Below, in pieces: positions 21,800 to 32,659 of a stretch of DNA of 64,000 nt. The DNA is taken from positions 92,711,234 to 92,775,233 of the forward strand of contig CM057462.1 of the NCBI GenBank assembly GCA_030035585.1, in the 5' to 3' direction. Each line of letters starts with the position of its first letter. The stretch's first letter is position 1. Below the pieces are notes generated by a model, which did not search any database, was not told where the DNA came from, and worked only from the letters and a program-made list of their open reading frames with translations. This stretch comes from Dugong dugon. Its lineage: Eukaryota > Chordata > Mammalia > Sirenia > Dugongidae. A program made the position numbers and the translations under genes.

Positions 21800-22130
21800 A
21801 CTCTCCCCAACAACTGCCTAGCTCCTGCCCTCTGCCCTCCCCACGCCCTCCTCTGGCTTGCTCTCTCTGATGTTCTAACATGGTTTCTCTGCCTTTGTCT
21901 CCATCAAGGCCTAGCTCCATCTCCCCTTGCTCTCTAAAACCTTTCCTGATTTCCACAGCTGGACATGCTCACCACCTCCTGAGCATAAAACAGCATTTTT
22001 CTTGCTTCTTCCCTTTTTCTAATTATTTTTATAGCTTTTTTCATCAATATTCTGTGAGGTCCAGGAGAGATGGGACAGGTTCCCCCCTCAGTACCTGCAC
22101 AGGTGTTGAGTAAATATTTGCTTATTTTTC
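21800..22130 (+). repeat. L2-type remnant
   Basis: L2 3'-end layout: CTAGCTCCATCTCCCCTTGC through to GTGAGGTCCAGGAGAGATGG and GGTGTTGAGTAAATATTTGC. Confidence 0.6.
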
Positions 22131-22499
22131 TTCGGTTTTCCTCCTTCTCTCCACTCCTCGCCTTCCCAAATGCTTGCACATTCCAGCAAGAGGACAGGAA
22201 GTCTGGGGTTTCTCTCCCCTTCCCATCTGCTCTGGGTCTTGCCCACCCTGCCTGATAAAAAGCAGGAAAGCAGCCTGACCCCTCGGCCACCACCACACAG
22301 TTACCCAGTCGGTCCTGTTTTGATCTCACACTCCCGCTCTCTCCTAAACAACGTCAGCACTCAACATATTGACTATGCACTTAGCTTTTTCTCTTACTCT
22401 CACTTGTACTCTCAAATTAGATCCCTGGCATATCTCTTCCTTCCTTCAACATCTTAAGGGTCTCCTGAAGGACGAAGATCATATCTTCTCCTTTTTAAA
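22131..22499. other. C/T-rich intron, no repeat recognised
   Basis: Pyrimidine-rich sequence without an identifiable element. Confidence 0.4.
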
Positions 22500-22760
22500 A
22501 ATCACATGGATTGCTAAGTGGCACCTCCTTTGGAAACCCTTCTCTGACACCCTGAACATACTCAGTTCACACTCTGTCATAGTTGTCTGTTTACCTGTTG
22601 GTTCCAAAACCAGGATGTGAGATCTTTGAGTCCAGGCACTCAAATCTATTTATTCATTTAGTCATTGAAAACTTTCCGTGTCTATCCGTAGCGAGCCCGT
22701 GCTAGGTTTAAGAAGCTACAACAATGAAAAAGCCATGGTCAGATCCCCAGAGTTCACAAT
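22500..22760 (+). repeat. L2-type remnant
   Basis: CCTTTGGAAACCCTTCTCTG, then GGATGTGAGATCTTTGAGTC, the order seen in L2 3' ends; the last part is more diverged. Confidence 0.6.
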
Positions 22761-22793
22761 CTTGTGTATTTAATTGATTTTTATCTCTTGCTG

Positions 22794-23020
22794 CTAAGAA
22801 AATAAGAGCACCTGATGGCGCAAATGGTTAAGTGCTCAGCTACTAGCCAAAAGGTTGGCAGTTCAAACCCACCCAGAGGCACCTTGGAAGACAGCCCTGG
22901 CGATCTGCTTCTGAAAGGTCACAGCCTTGAAAAGCCCATGGAGAGGTTCTACTTCGCACACATGGGGTCACCATGAGTCAGAATACACAAGACAGCAGCT
23001 ATAACAACAACTAAGAAAAT
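22794..23020 (+). mobile_element. AfroSINE, first of two at one target
   Basis: Body 22804-23010. CTAAGAAAAT is found at 22794-22803 and 23011-23020. Starts AAGAGCACCTGATGGCGCAA and ends with an ACAACAA tail. Confidence 0.95.
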
Positions 23021-23240
23021 GGAGTTCCTCGGTGGTGCAAATGATTAACGTGCTCAGCTGCTAACCGAAAAGTTAGAGGTTCTAGTCCACTGAGAGATGC
23101 CTTGGAAGAAAGGCCTGGGGGTCTACTTTCAAAAACCCAGCCATTGAAAACTCTATAGAGCACAGTTCTGCTCAGACACACATGGGATTGCTGTGAGTTG
23201 GAGCTGACTCAAGGGCAGTTGGTACAGGTACTCAGAAAAT
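23011..23240 (+). mobile_element. AfroSINE, second of two at the same target
   Basis: Body 23021-23230. Its flanks are CTAAGAAAAT (23011-23020) and CTCAGAAAAT (23231-23240), the same target duplicated once more. Head GGAGTTCCTCGGTGGTGC; tail GACTCAAGGGCAGTTGG. Confidence 0.95.
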
Positions 23241-25119
23241 AGCACCCACTTCAGTTTTCATCTACAGAAAAATCAGTACTTTTCTGTTTCCTAGAAACAG
23301 CAGTAGAACAGGATAATTTCTGATTGTTGAAGGATTTGGTTCAAAATTCGAGTACAAAACCACCTTATTCATAACAGAACATTTAGGTGGCAGGGACTTC
23401 TTCACAGCACTGCCCTACTAACAAGCCACCCGAGATGTGGCCCAGTCAGCAGATTCTTTCACAATTTGAAATACAAACCTTGCACACTGAATGGAGAAGG
23501 AAGGAAAGAATGGTTTGCGCGCCCTTTCATGTTCCCCGAAGTTTACATTCTGGGAAAACCTGAAACTGGAATGTCAGCCTCAGTGGGATCGGGCTGGAAT
23601 GTTGACTGCACACAAAGGGATTCAGGTCCTGTTCAGTCAAGATGTGACTTCAGAAAACTGAGATGATATAGCTGTGTGGTCCCCCCAGGAATAGAAATTC
23701 GTTGGCCAGAATGACAAGCTTTTATTGTGAAAGCCACCAGGCTCTGCTAAGAGTCATCAGATGCTTCCTAATTTATTATGACTGGACAAGCCACTGCCTC
23801 ACAGAGGCAGAGCAGGCAAGTGAAAATACACACTGACTGGTCTTTGAAGGCCCTGACTGTGGCTTGGTTCTTCCATGCTCAGGGCTCAGTAGCAGGGTAG
23901 AAAGCACAATTGTTGCCTTTCCTCAGAACAGCAGCAGCCACAGGCTTCCATAGCGAGGCTCACGTGGGATGCTGATGCTGTGGCGTCTCCCGTTCATGGT
24001 ATTGGAATCACAGAGATGACTTATGGTGTGTTCTGTTTGCACTGGCCCAAAGCCCACACCAGAACCGTATTTCAGGCCTGGCCTTCTAGATATTATCTCC
24101 AGTCACTTAAAAGTTCATTATGAGGACCCACTTATCCTGTCCTGCTGTAAGACCACAAGTCTTCACTGAGAGCAAGCACTCTGCCAGCATTTTTCAAAGG
24201 TTTAGAACTCAACCATAAAAGGGGGAAATGCAGTTTTTAGGATGCAATGTGGCATGCAGGGCCTAAGCCCAGGAGTCAAAGGCTTTGCTTTTTTGTTGTT
24301 TTTAAGTTAGAGCCTTATGAAGTTATAGTGAAGCAAGTTAAAAGCTGGTGGCTTTGTTGTTATTGTTTGGTTTGGTTTTGCAGGACTGGGAAAAGCTGTA
24401 AGTGACTCCTTGGAATGTAGATGTGCATTATACCTGAAGAGTTTTTATACCCATGAATTTATTTATCATGCTAGCATTCAGCTGAGGATAGAAGTTTAGT
24501 TGAAAAAAAAAAAAATCCCATTTTAAAGTTAGGATGAGTGCAGGCTGAGGAAGTCAGAGACCACCAGATTGGGAACATTTCTTCAAGACTCGAAGACCAA
24601 TTCTCAATCCAGAAACCTCAGGCCCAAAGATTTGGTTAGAGAAATTTGACTGTATCAAAATCAAGTCACTGTTCTGAAGGTTAAGTGTATTTTTGCTTGT
24701 AAATTCTGTATATTCTTATTGATATTTATAAATTTAAATGAAACGTGCACGTGATATACATGAAGTAACAAAAAGACACCCCCAAATAACAAAAATGATT
24801 GAAAAATTGCAATAAAGTAAATTGGATACTGAAGCCACGGAAGTCCAGAAAAGCTTATAACAAGAAAAAAAGTTGCTGGAGTAACCTTATTGGAGGTTGC
24901 TAATGATCCCATTAGATAACCCTGGAGTAAAAACAAGGGCAGCTAAAGATCAAAGCACCTTTTTCTTTGTTGTGAGGAGGTGTCATTCAGATGAATTCAG
25001 GTGAGTTAATAGTGGCAGAAGTTCTCAATGACAGTAGAGTGTATAAAATTGTTGTTGGGAGGAGACAAGTTGGGAATGAGAAAGGGTGTGAGATACAACT
25101 GGGTTCCGGTGCTAGCCAT
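23241..25119. other. repeat-poor intron
   Basis: About 1.9 kb without a recognisable transposon, the longest such stretch in the window. Contains A-runs near 24505-24516 and AT-rich sequence from 24660. No exon is supported. Confidence 0.45.
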
Positions 25120-25275
25120 CAGAACACCAGCTGTGCTAAAACCTCTGTAAGCCTTTGTTTCTTCATCCTTAAAATGGGGCTGAAACACCTATGTGCATCA
25201 CAGGGTTCTAAAGATAAATTGCAGCGATGTATGTAAAGTACCTGATAGAATCAGTGCTCAATACATTATGCCTTC
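25120..25275 (+). repeat. MIR remnant
   Basis: TTTCTTCATCCTTAAAATGG, ATCACAGGGTTCTAAAGATA and GAATCAGTGCTCAATACAT are the MIR sense-strand blocks. Confidence 0.7.
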
Positions 25276-25934
25276 CTTTTGCTTCCCACCCTTATTACTT
25301 ATAGCTGGGACACAAAGAAGCCTAACTGCTGGAGGCCAGCCATTCTCCTTCTGCAAAGATGTTAACTACTTAAGAGGGAAAAATCTTTCCCTGAGCATTT
25401 GAGAGTCCGTTTACGTACAGTTGGCCTGCTTCGAAAAAATGACTTATTCATGAAAACAAACCTCTAGGTAGCAAAGTTTTCTTAAACTTCTTTGAGTGGC
25501 CTTGAGTACTTACTGCACTTCCGAAGACCTATAAAGGCGCTGACTTTCCCTTGTTAGCCTAGATTTATAGGGGGTTTCGCTCTAAGTGTACATTTGCAGA
25601 ACCATTTCTGATGTATGTGCAATCCCTCCCCAAAAAGGAGCTGCATCATTGACCGTTTGCTGTCTTTGGTCCTGTGGACCCTCTTAAAACCCACTCTTGT
25701 TTCTCAGAGGTCATTAGCCCCAGCTCAGCTTGATGCGTTAGTACTTGAGCTCTCAAGAAAATGTTAGTGTCACCCAAGACCCAGCCAGGCACTTCTTTCC
25801 TTTGATTTTTAACCCCAATGTCCCCTGGTCTAGAGCAGCTTCGCTCAGCCATAAAACGTTTATCTTCATAGTGCCGTCTCTGTACCTGATTGGGGAATTC
25901 AAGGAAGAGGTCTCTGTTGGAGATGTGACAAAAT
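25276..25934. other. intronic sequence, no repeat recognised
   Basis: No element or exon supported. Confidence 0.4.
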
Positions 25935-26080
25935 GCTTAATGTCTCAGAGTTGGTTTCTTCGTCTGAACAATGGGGATTGTAGTAGAGAATCGTCATGGG
26001 AATTTTTGAGGAGTAATGAATTACAGGCCTCCGCAGGAAGCCAGGCAAGAATCTATGGTCAGGAAATGGTAGCTATAATT
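25935..26080 (+). repeat. MIR-like remnant
   Basis: CTTCGTCTGAACAATGGGGA resembles a diverged MIR sense core. Weak. Confidence 0.45.
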
Positions 26081-26104
26081 ACTGTAGCCAAGTGTGCTCC
26101 TGTT

Positions 26105-26245
26105 GGCTGCACAGGAGTGTTACTTTGGGGAGCACTGATCAATTAAATTAGATTCTCTAGGAGTGGGACTCAGATATCAGTTTTTTTGTTTTTTTTTTTT
26201 TAATTCCTCAGTAAGAGTTGAGAACGTCTGCGGCTCTAACTAATT
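26105..26245 (-). mobile_element. MER5-type hAT remnant
   Basis: GGGGAGCACTGATCAATTAA, TTAGATTCTCTAGGAGTGGG and AGAGTTGAGAACGTCTGCGG follow a MER5A-like plan. A T-run has expanded inside. Confidence 0.55.
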
Positions 26246-26254
26246 ATAGCTCCC

Positions 26255-26790
26255 TGTGGTGAATACTTTTGATGTTTTAGACGATTGTCGTCTCATTTAA
26301 CCCCCACAACAATCCTATCAGGTAAGTACAACTGTTAGCCCCATTTTACAGTTGAAGAGACTGAGGCTTAGAGAGGTTTGTTGTTGTTGTTAGATGGCAT
26401 CAGGTTGGCCTTGAGTCATGGCAACCCTGTGCACAATGCAATAAACGATGCCCCGTCCTACATCAACCCTGTGATCAGTTGGGGATTGGACCATTGTGAT
26501 CCATAAGGTTTTACTGGTTGATTTTTGGAAGTAGATCACCAGGCCTTTCTTTCTTGTCCATCTTAGTCTTAGTCTAGAAGCTCCACTGAAACTTGTTCAG
26601 TATCCTAACAACAAGCAAGCCTCCACTGACAGATGGGTGGTGGCTGCACATGAGGTGCATTGACTGGGACTCGAACCCAGGTCTCCATCATGGAAGGTGA
26701 GAATTCTACTGGAAATAAGAGGTGGTGCCCAGATTTGAGCCCAGGCAGTCTGACTCCAGAGCGTATGTCCTTAATTACTGTGCTCTAATC
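26255..26790 (-). repeat. MIR remnant split by a SINE
   Basis: TTAACCCCCACAACAATCCT and GTTGAAGAGACTGAGGCTTA before the insert, TTTGAGCCCAGGCAGTCTGA after it. Confidence 0.75.
26378..26710 (-). mobile_element. tRNA-Gly-headed SINE, second copy
   Basis: On the minus strand it begins AGTAGAATTCTCACCTTCCA, followed by GGGTTCGAGTCCCAG with an intact B-box-type GGTTCGAGTCC and CAATGCACCTC, as in tRNA-Gly. The body passes through GGTGATCTACTTCCAAAAAT, shared with AfroSINE, and the left end is a GTTGTTGTTAG tail. A better-preserved copy than 2142-2484. Confidence 0.87.
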
Positions 26791-26982
26791 CATTATTGGA
26801 GCCCTGGTGGCACAGAGGTTAAGAGCTCTGCTGCTGATCAAAAAGTTGGCAGTTTGAGTCCACCAGCTGCTTTTTGGAAACTCTATGAGGCAGTTCTACT
26901 CTGTCCTATAGGGTCGCTATGAGTCAAAATCAACTCGATGACAACGGGTTTGGTTTATTTATTTATTTTTTAGTCCATTATT
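26789..26982 (+). mobile_element. AfroSINE, short T-tailed, with target duplication
   Basis: TCCATTATT occurs at 26789-26797 and 26974-26982. Body begins GGAGCCCTGGTGGCACAGAG and ends GGGTTTGGTTTATTTATTT plus T-run. Confidence 0.95.
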
Positions 26983-27799
26983 ATAAATAGCACCTCCAAT
27001 GAGGCCCTGTAATGGGAACTAAGCTCCAGCAGGTGGGGTCATCGATGGTCTAGGGCTCTCTCCATACCTTTCGCTAACTGACCTCCTGCTCCTGCCCGCT
27101 GCCCCCAACTCGCAGTGCTTGGGACTTCCCAGCAGCCTCACATCCGATAACAAACTGTGGTTATTCAGAAGTCCCTTGCTATTTCGGCTGATTTTTATTA
27201 AACGCAGCTTGTGGCTCCAAGTCAAGAATGCAAAAGCCGATTTAGATTATGCTTTGCATTGAGTTTATTAAGATAAAAAAATATTTCCCGAGATAGTGAG
27301 TCAGAAGTATTTATGGTGAAGTGTGCTGAAAGTGAATGCAGGTTGATAGCACGAACAGAATGTTCTCTCAAAGTCAAATGCGATGACCTAACTCTGTTTG
27401 GCAGCCTTCTTTTATGTTTAGCTAAGCATTTTATTTCATGTCAGGAACCTCCTCCCTCTTCTGAAAAGGATCGGTCATGTAGGAGGCTAGGATTTTGGCA
27501 TGTGCCTCTTTTGATACTGAGGCCTAGGTCTTGAGCCTAATTGTGACTGGCTCCTCGGACTGACTGGCTGGGTTGCCATAACAAAGGGCTGTTAAACTTT
27601 TTGTATCTCAGTTTCTCTCACCTGTCAAAATGAGAACTCTTGGCCCCGCCTCCCACCCCGTGGAGAGGTGGGAGGGCACTTTGAAAATTCAGTAATAAAC
27701 GTTGGGAGGGATTTGTGTATATGACGTCTTGTCAAGTAAGTAAGTAATAAATTGGGTGTCTCCAAGGCGAATTTGCCCGAAATACACTTGAGTCTTCCA
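26983..27799. other. repeat-poor intron
   Basis: About 800 bp free of recognisable elements. It holds a TGACGTC palindrome near 27722 and no supported exon. Confidence 0.4.
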
Positions 27800-27960
27800 T
27801 TTACTTAATCAGCCAGCATTTATTAAATGCCTACGAAGTTCACAATAACAACATGGAGTGCTGGGGGGAATACAAAAAAAGAAAAAGGAGGAAATAGAGT
27901 CTCAATTCACAGCGAGCTCATAAACTAACTTCTTTTTTCTCGCAGTTCACTTTTTAGGTT
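27800..27960 (-). repeat. L2-type remnant
   Basis: CAGCATTTATTAAATGCCTA and TGGAGTGCTGGGGGGAATAC resemble the L2-class block at 880-960. Confidence 0.5.
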
Positions 27961-28211
27961 GATTAAGTGTCGGTATGAAGGATGCCTGTACTGTATTAAA
28001 AAGCTCATTCCCAATGATGACTTCCAGTTACATCATAAGTAACTAGTAGTGATTTAGTTGTGCTCTCTACCCTGTGGGTGTTGTCACGTGCTAGACAGAC
28101 TTACAGTAAGAGCAAGAGCATTCTTTAGTCCTCATTAGGGGTGGTGCAAAGGACAATGACAGACTACAGTCTGGGTTTATTGGGAAATGGTATATTGAAT
28201 ACTAGTTGAGA
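27961..28211. other. intronic sequence, no repeat recognised
   Basis: Short interval with nothing supported. Confidence 0.4.
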
Positions 28212-28413
28212 GTATGGTCTTTGAGGAAACTCTGGTGGCGTAGTGGTTAAGAGCTATGGCTGTTAACAAAAAAGTCAGCAATTCAAATCCACCAGGCGCT
28301 CCTTGGAAACGGTATGGGGCAGTTCTACTCTGTCCTGTAGGGTCGCTATGAGTCAGAATTGACTTGACGGCACTGGGTTTGTTTTTTATTTTTATTTTTT
28401 GGTATGGTCTTTG
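28212..28413 (+). mobile_element. AfroSINE, short T-tailed, perfect target duplication
   Basis: GTATGGTCTTTG at 28212-28223 and 28402-28413 without mismatch. Body ends GGGTTTGTTTTTTATTTTT, again T-rich. Confidence 0.96.
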
Positions 28414-28640
28414 GTGTCCGAGGCCTGGGTTTAACTCCTGGCTCTGCTGCTTTGTAGCTCGGTGACTTGGCAATTACTTAGTCTATTTGTGTCTCAGTTT
28501 CTTTATCATTCAAATGAGGGCAATAATAGTGTCTACCTCAAGGATTATTTTCCGTATTAAATAAGTTAATGTGTATTAAGTCACTTAGGACAGTGCCTGG
28601 CACCTAGTAAATGCTCAAAAAAATGTTAGCTATGATCACC
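28414..28640 (+). repeat. MIR, rather complete
   Basis: GAGGCCTGGGTTTAACTCCT through TCTCAGTTTCTTTATCATTC to AGTGCCTGGCACCTAGTAAA, the full MIR order on the plus strand. Confidence 0.8.
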
Positions 28641-28934
28641 ACTTTCTATGGGCAATGGGGAAAAGTGGTAGCACTGAAAGGATACTGGCGTTTTGTTTTC
28701 CTACATTACAAAAAATTCTTTTTTATCCAGAATCTCATACTTTTGCCCAAATCGGCCATAATCACTTGGGATTGCCCCAGAGGCCCAAGCTGGTAGATCA
28801 GAAATAGAAAACAGGCCATGAATGCAGCTCTCTGATTTACAGTGCTCAGAGCCTGAGCTAAACCATTTTGTTAGAGAGGCTCACACCAGTTCAGGGCCCA
28901 GAGAGGCGGGGGAGGGGCAAAGGAGGGACTGCAA

Positions 28935-29045
28935 CTGTGGAGTGTGATGGAAAGAGCACTGGGCTTGGAGTTCCAGCCCTGGCTTTGCCATTTAAGAGCC
29001 ATGGGACAGGTTTTTAAGTCCTCTACCTGCAGTTTATCCATAGTG
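28935..29045 (+). repeat. MIR 5' remnant
   Basis: GGAAAGAGCACTGGGCTTGG and CCCTGGCTTTGCCATTTAAG are the MIR 5' blocks. Confidence 0.7.
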
Positions 29046-29389
29046 CGAAAGCATTGGTAGGTGAAGCTGCTAGTGGCTTTAGCACAGATCAAGGCAGTGC
29101 ATCCAGCTGTGCCAGTCATCACTATATTCTTCACTGCCATGCACTTGTAGTTTTTTAAAAAATCCCAGTTGCACTTAAGAATGTCTTTGATAAAACTGTA
29201 AAGATTTTTAATTTTGTTAAATCTTAACCCCTTGAGCATGTATCTTAATATTTTCTGTGGTGAAATGAGAAGTATATATAAAACACTTCTCTGCATAGTG
29301 AAATGATATGGTTATATCGAAGAAAAGCATTTGAGATGTAAGCTGACCTAGCCACTTTTTACTGAAAAAATGATGTATAAACAAACTAT

Positions 29390-30194
29390 GGCTAGTTAGA
29401 CTTGAGTATTCTTGAAAATGAACAATATAAGCCGGTCACTTAAAGGAAGTGAGGGACAGTATTGGTGGCCAATGATAAAATTTGAGTTTTCAAACAAAAA
29501 TTGGAATTTTGGAAAACTTTTGTTCGCTACCATGAACTTAACAGTGTCCTAGTACATAAAGACTTTTCTGATGAGATCCGTAATGATATTAATGAATGTG
29601 ATTTTTTTTTAATATTGTACAATTAGATGTGCTCACATTTGGAAGATCTGCAGAACTCAAAACTAAAAAAAAAAAAAACAAACCCATTGCCCTCGAGTCA
29701 ATTCCTACTCATAACGACCCTATAGGACAGAGTAGAACTGCCCGATAGGGTTTCCAAGGAGCAGCTGGTGGATTCAAACTGCTGACCTTTTTGGGTAGCA
29801 GCCATAGCTAGTGAACCAATATTGTCTAACTGATGCATGCACGGTGGTTTAAAATCATATGTGGGCAAAAGATCCATTCAAAGTGTACAATAAATCAATC
29901 AACTTTAATGTAACAGATTATGAAAAGTTCATTGATATAGTTTCAGATTTCACACTGCAGCTAACTTGTAAGAAACTACCACCTGTCAGATTTTGGTGTA
30001 GTAGTAAAGAAGAATATCATCAATTATCTGAAAAAGCATTTTCTTTGTATAATTCATATGCCAAAACAACATATCTCAATAGACTGAATGCAGAAACAGA
30101 AGAACCCAGCAACAATATAAAACAGTGCCAAACTTACCATTTATTTTTTGATTTGGAAAACATATTTTTCAGAAAAATACAGTATTTATGTTAG
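29390..30194 (+). pseudogene. hAT-transposase-like relic
   Basis: The open frame at 29859-30194 reads VRFWCSSKEEYHQLSEKAFS, then NSYAKTTYLNRLNAETEEP. This resembles the C-terminal dimerisation region of hAT transposases and of genes derived from them (ZBED5/FAM200 type), whose usual pattern is RFWCSLKEEYPxLSEKAL then TTYLCE. Traces in other frames (LKMNNISRSLKG; SNKNWNFGK) suggest decayed upstream sequence from about 29390. A SINE interrupts it at 29661-29812. The key CETGFS-type block is not intact. It may be an old Charlie-type element or a retrocopy; I cannot tell which. Confidence 0.6.
29661..29812 (-). mobile_element. AfroSINE, short T-tailed type
   Basis: Starts at the left with an A-run and CAAACCCATTGCC and ends with the head-side AGCTATGGCTGCTACCC. 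Read on its own strand the tail is GGGTTTG plus a T-run. Confidence 0.92.
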
Positions 30195-30281
30195 CAAGAA
30201 ATGGGATTAGTTTTATTTCTAAGAAAATTGTAAGCAAATATTTTTGAATTTTCTTTTTGGGGTCCTTGATATTTTCAGAGG

Positions 30282-30485
30282 AATCCTTGGGTGCTACGAA
30301 TGGTTAAGTGGTCAACTACTAGCCAAAAGGTTGACAGTTCACACTCACTCAGAGGCACCTGGAAAGATAGGCCTGGAGATCTCCTTCTGAAAGGTCATAG
30401 CCTTGCAAACCCTATGGAGTAATTCTACTCTGCACACATGGCGTTCCTATGAGTCAGAATTGACTCGATGGCAACCAACAATAAT
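30282..30485 (+). mobile_element. AfroSINE, full-length type
   Basis: GGAATCCTTGGGTGCTACGA to GACTCGATGGCAACCAACAA. ACAA-type tail. Confidence 0.92.
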
Positions 30486-30544
30486 GTTTTAAGAGTGTAA
30501 AGGCATACTGAGTCCAAAAAGTTCCAAGAACCTCAGGACTAGTT

Positions 30545-30945
30545 CTTTAAATCATGGACTCTGGAACCAAAATAATTTGGTTTAAATCTCAGTTCTTCTG
30601 CTTACCGTCTGTGTAATCTTGGACAGCTTCCTTGCCCTCTTTGTGCCTTAGGTTTTTGATGCGTAAAATGGATGGGGATAATAACAGTTTGTTGCAACAC
30701 CTTGCCATTTAATAAGTACCATTTGTTGTTGTTAGTTTCCATCAAGGGGATTCCAACTCATGGCAACTCATGTCTATAGAGTAGAGTAGAACTGCTCCAT
30801 AGGTTTTTCAAGGCTGTGACCTTTCGGAAGCAGATCGACAGGCCTGGCTTCTGAGGTGCCTCTGAGTGGGTTCGAACCACCAATCTTTTGGCTAGTAGTC
30901 AAATGCTTAACTCTTTGTGCTACCCAGAGACTCCTAAGTACCATT
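30545..30945 (+). repeat. MIR remnant split by a SINE
   Basis: AGTTCTTCTGCTTACCGTCT, CTTAGGTTTTTGATGCGTAA and TTTAATAAGTACCATT on the plus strand. Confidence 0.7.
30713..30945 (-). mobile_element. AfroSINE with target duplication
   Basis: TAAGTACCATT at 30713-30723 and 30935-30945. Body 30724-30934 carries the GGAAGCAGATCGACAGGCC centre and a GTTGTTGTTAG tail at the left. Confidence 0.95.
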
Positions 30946-30947
30946 AG

Positions 30948-31012
30948 TTACTATCATCATTGTTATTATATCGTCATCATTATTGTCATCATCATCATTA
31001 TTGCTACTTCTA
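30948..31012. repeat. ATC/ATT microsatellite
   Basis: Imperfect trinucleotide run of the type CATCATTATTGTCATCATC. Confidence 0.85.
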
Positions 31013-31077
31013 CCACTGGGAGACATGGTTGGAGATGGAGTCAGCAGAACTGGAATTTTTTTTCTCTCTTAGAAACT

Positions 31078-31268
31078 ACAAAAACCAAACCCGCTGCCAC
31101 TGAGTCAATTCCAACCCATAGCCACCCTATAGGACAGAGTAGAATTGCACCATAGCGTTTCGAAGGCTGTAAATCTTTACAGAAGCAGACTGCCACAGCT
31201 GGTGAGTTCGAACTGCTGACTTTCCCATTAGCAGCCAAACGCTTAACCACTGTACCACCAGGGCTCCC
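31078..31268 (-). mobile_element. AfroSINE with extended centre
   Basis: ACAAAAACCAAACCCGCTGC at the left, GTACCACCAGGGCTCCC at the right, TTTACAGAAGCAGACTGCC centre. Confidence 0.93.
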
Positions 31269-31348
31269 TCGCAAGTGAGATTATATCCCACATCCCACTC
31301 ATCAGACTGCCATCCCAACATCTGTGGTCATGTAAGAAGGGAAAGAGA

Positions 31349-31546
31349 GGAGCATTGGTGGCACAGTGGTTAAGCGCTCAGCTGCTAACCAAAAGGTTGA
31401 TGGCTCAAAGCCACTAACCACTCGGCTGGAGAAAGATGTAGCAATCTGGTCCGGTAAAGATTACAGCCTTGGAATCCCTATAGGGCAGTTATACTCAGTC
31501 TGGTAGGGTCACTACGAGTTGGAATTGACTTGACTGCAACGAGTTT
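31349..31546 (+). mobile_element. AfroSINE with extended centre
   Basis: GAGCATTGGTGGCACAGTGG to GACTGCAACGAGTTT, with AGATGTAGCAATCTGGTCC in the centre. Confidence 0.92.
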
Positions 31547-31734
31547 CAAGAAAGGAAAGAAGGACAGGAAAGCTGACCTCTTCACAGGTCAAGCACACAT
31601 TGTCAGGAGGATTAAATCTCATCACAGACACTGAAAAAAGTGCAAACAGCCAGGTTTAAATGTAGAGGCACAATTCCTTTGTCTGTCATTCAAGTTCAGT
31701 CGGTTCCAGTGCTTCTGTGACTGACAGTTTATGG

Positions 31735-31860
31735 ACTGTTCCAGGAGGAGCAGAACCACAGACTCATGTTGTAGGTCATGAAACTGAAGCCCAGGGAGGC
31801 AAAGTGACTGCCTGGCACACACAGCTAGCCAGTGGCAGAACGAGTCCTGGGGTTCAGTTC
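31735..31860 (-). repeat. MIR remnant
   Basis: GTCATGAAACTGAAGCCCAG and CACACAGCTAGCCAGTGGCA. Confidence 0.7.
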
Positions 31861-31875
31861 ATGGATTTCCTCCAT

Positions 31876-32058
31876 ATGGCCCTGGTGGCAAAGTGGCTAA
31901 GAGCTACGGCTACTAACCAAAAGGTCGGCAGTTCAAATCCACCAATCACTACTTGGAAACTTTATGTGGTAGTTCTACTCTGTCCTTTAGGGTCACTAGG
32001 AGTTGAAATTGACTCAGTGGCAATGGTTTGGTTGTTCTGGTTTGTTTTGTTTTTTTGG
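31876..32058 (+). mobile_element. AfroSINE, short T-tailed type
   Basis: ATGGCCCTGGTGGCAAAGTG to GGTTTGTTTTGTTTTTTTGG. Confidence 0.93.
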
Positions 32059-32659
32059 CCCCTTCGCTGGGACACCCATGTGTTCTCTAACAGGAATGAC
32101 TAGTCCAGAACCTGCAATGGTCACGCCAAGCTTTGGGTGTAGAGACAATGGGTCCTGTATTGAGGCCCATGACGCCCTTACAGAAGAGCCATACTGGGAA
32201 GAGAATGGATCCTGTCCGGGGGATTGTTAACAACAATACTGAGATACAGACACACGTTTTCCTTTTGCCTTTCAGTCACAGAATGCTTTTGCGTTGTTTA
32301 GGCCAAAGATTGTTCTGATGTTTAAAGCCTTGCCAAACTAAAAACCAGATCATTTGCTTGTTTTGCTTACTAAGTGAGCAGCTACAGACGGCAAACAAAT
32401 TTGAACATTCTTCCTTATCCATGGAAAGTTAAAATCGAATTCCCTGTGTTTGTGTCAAGGCTCTTTTGTTCAGTAAACACAGATCTGTTTACGTTTCCTT
32501 TGTTGTCTATGGAAACACACTACTTTGGGCCAGCTACTACACTGATTTCAAGATGCCCTGCAACCCTCTTTTTTTTTTTTTTTTTTTTTGATTGATATTA
32601 GATTTTAGATATAAAGCTTCAGGAGCAAATTATCTATTCTCAGTCCTTCAGTGTATTAG
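32059..32659. other. intron with a long T-run
   Basis: No transposon recognised. A T-run lies at about 32571-32589. Confidence 0.45.

Noticed and set aside
26378..26710. A tRNA-Gly gene
   Set aside because: The tRNA-like part has lost cloverleaf pairing and is fused to a SINE body and tail; it is a SINE head.
27716..27730. TGACGTC as a functional cAMP-response element
   Set aside because: A single short palindrome in intron has no supporting context.
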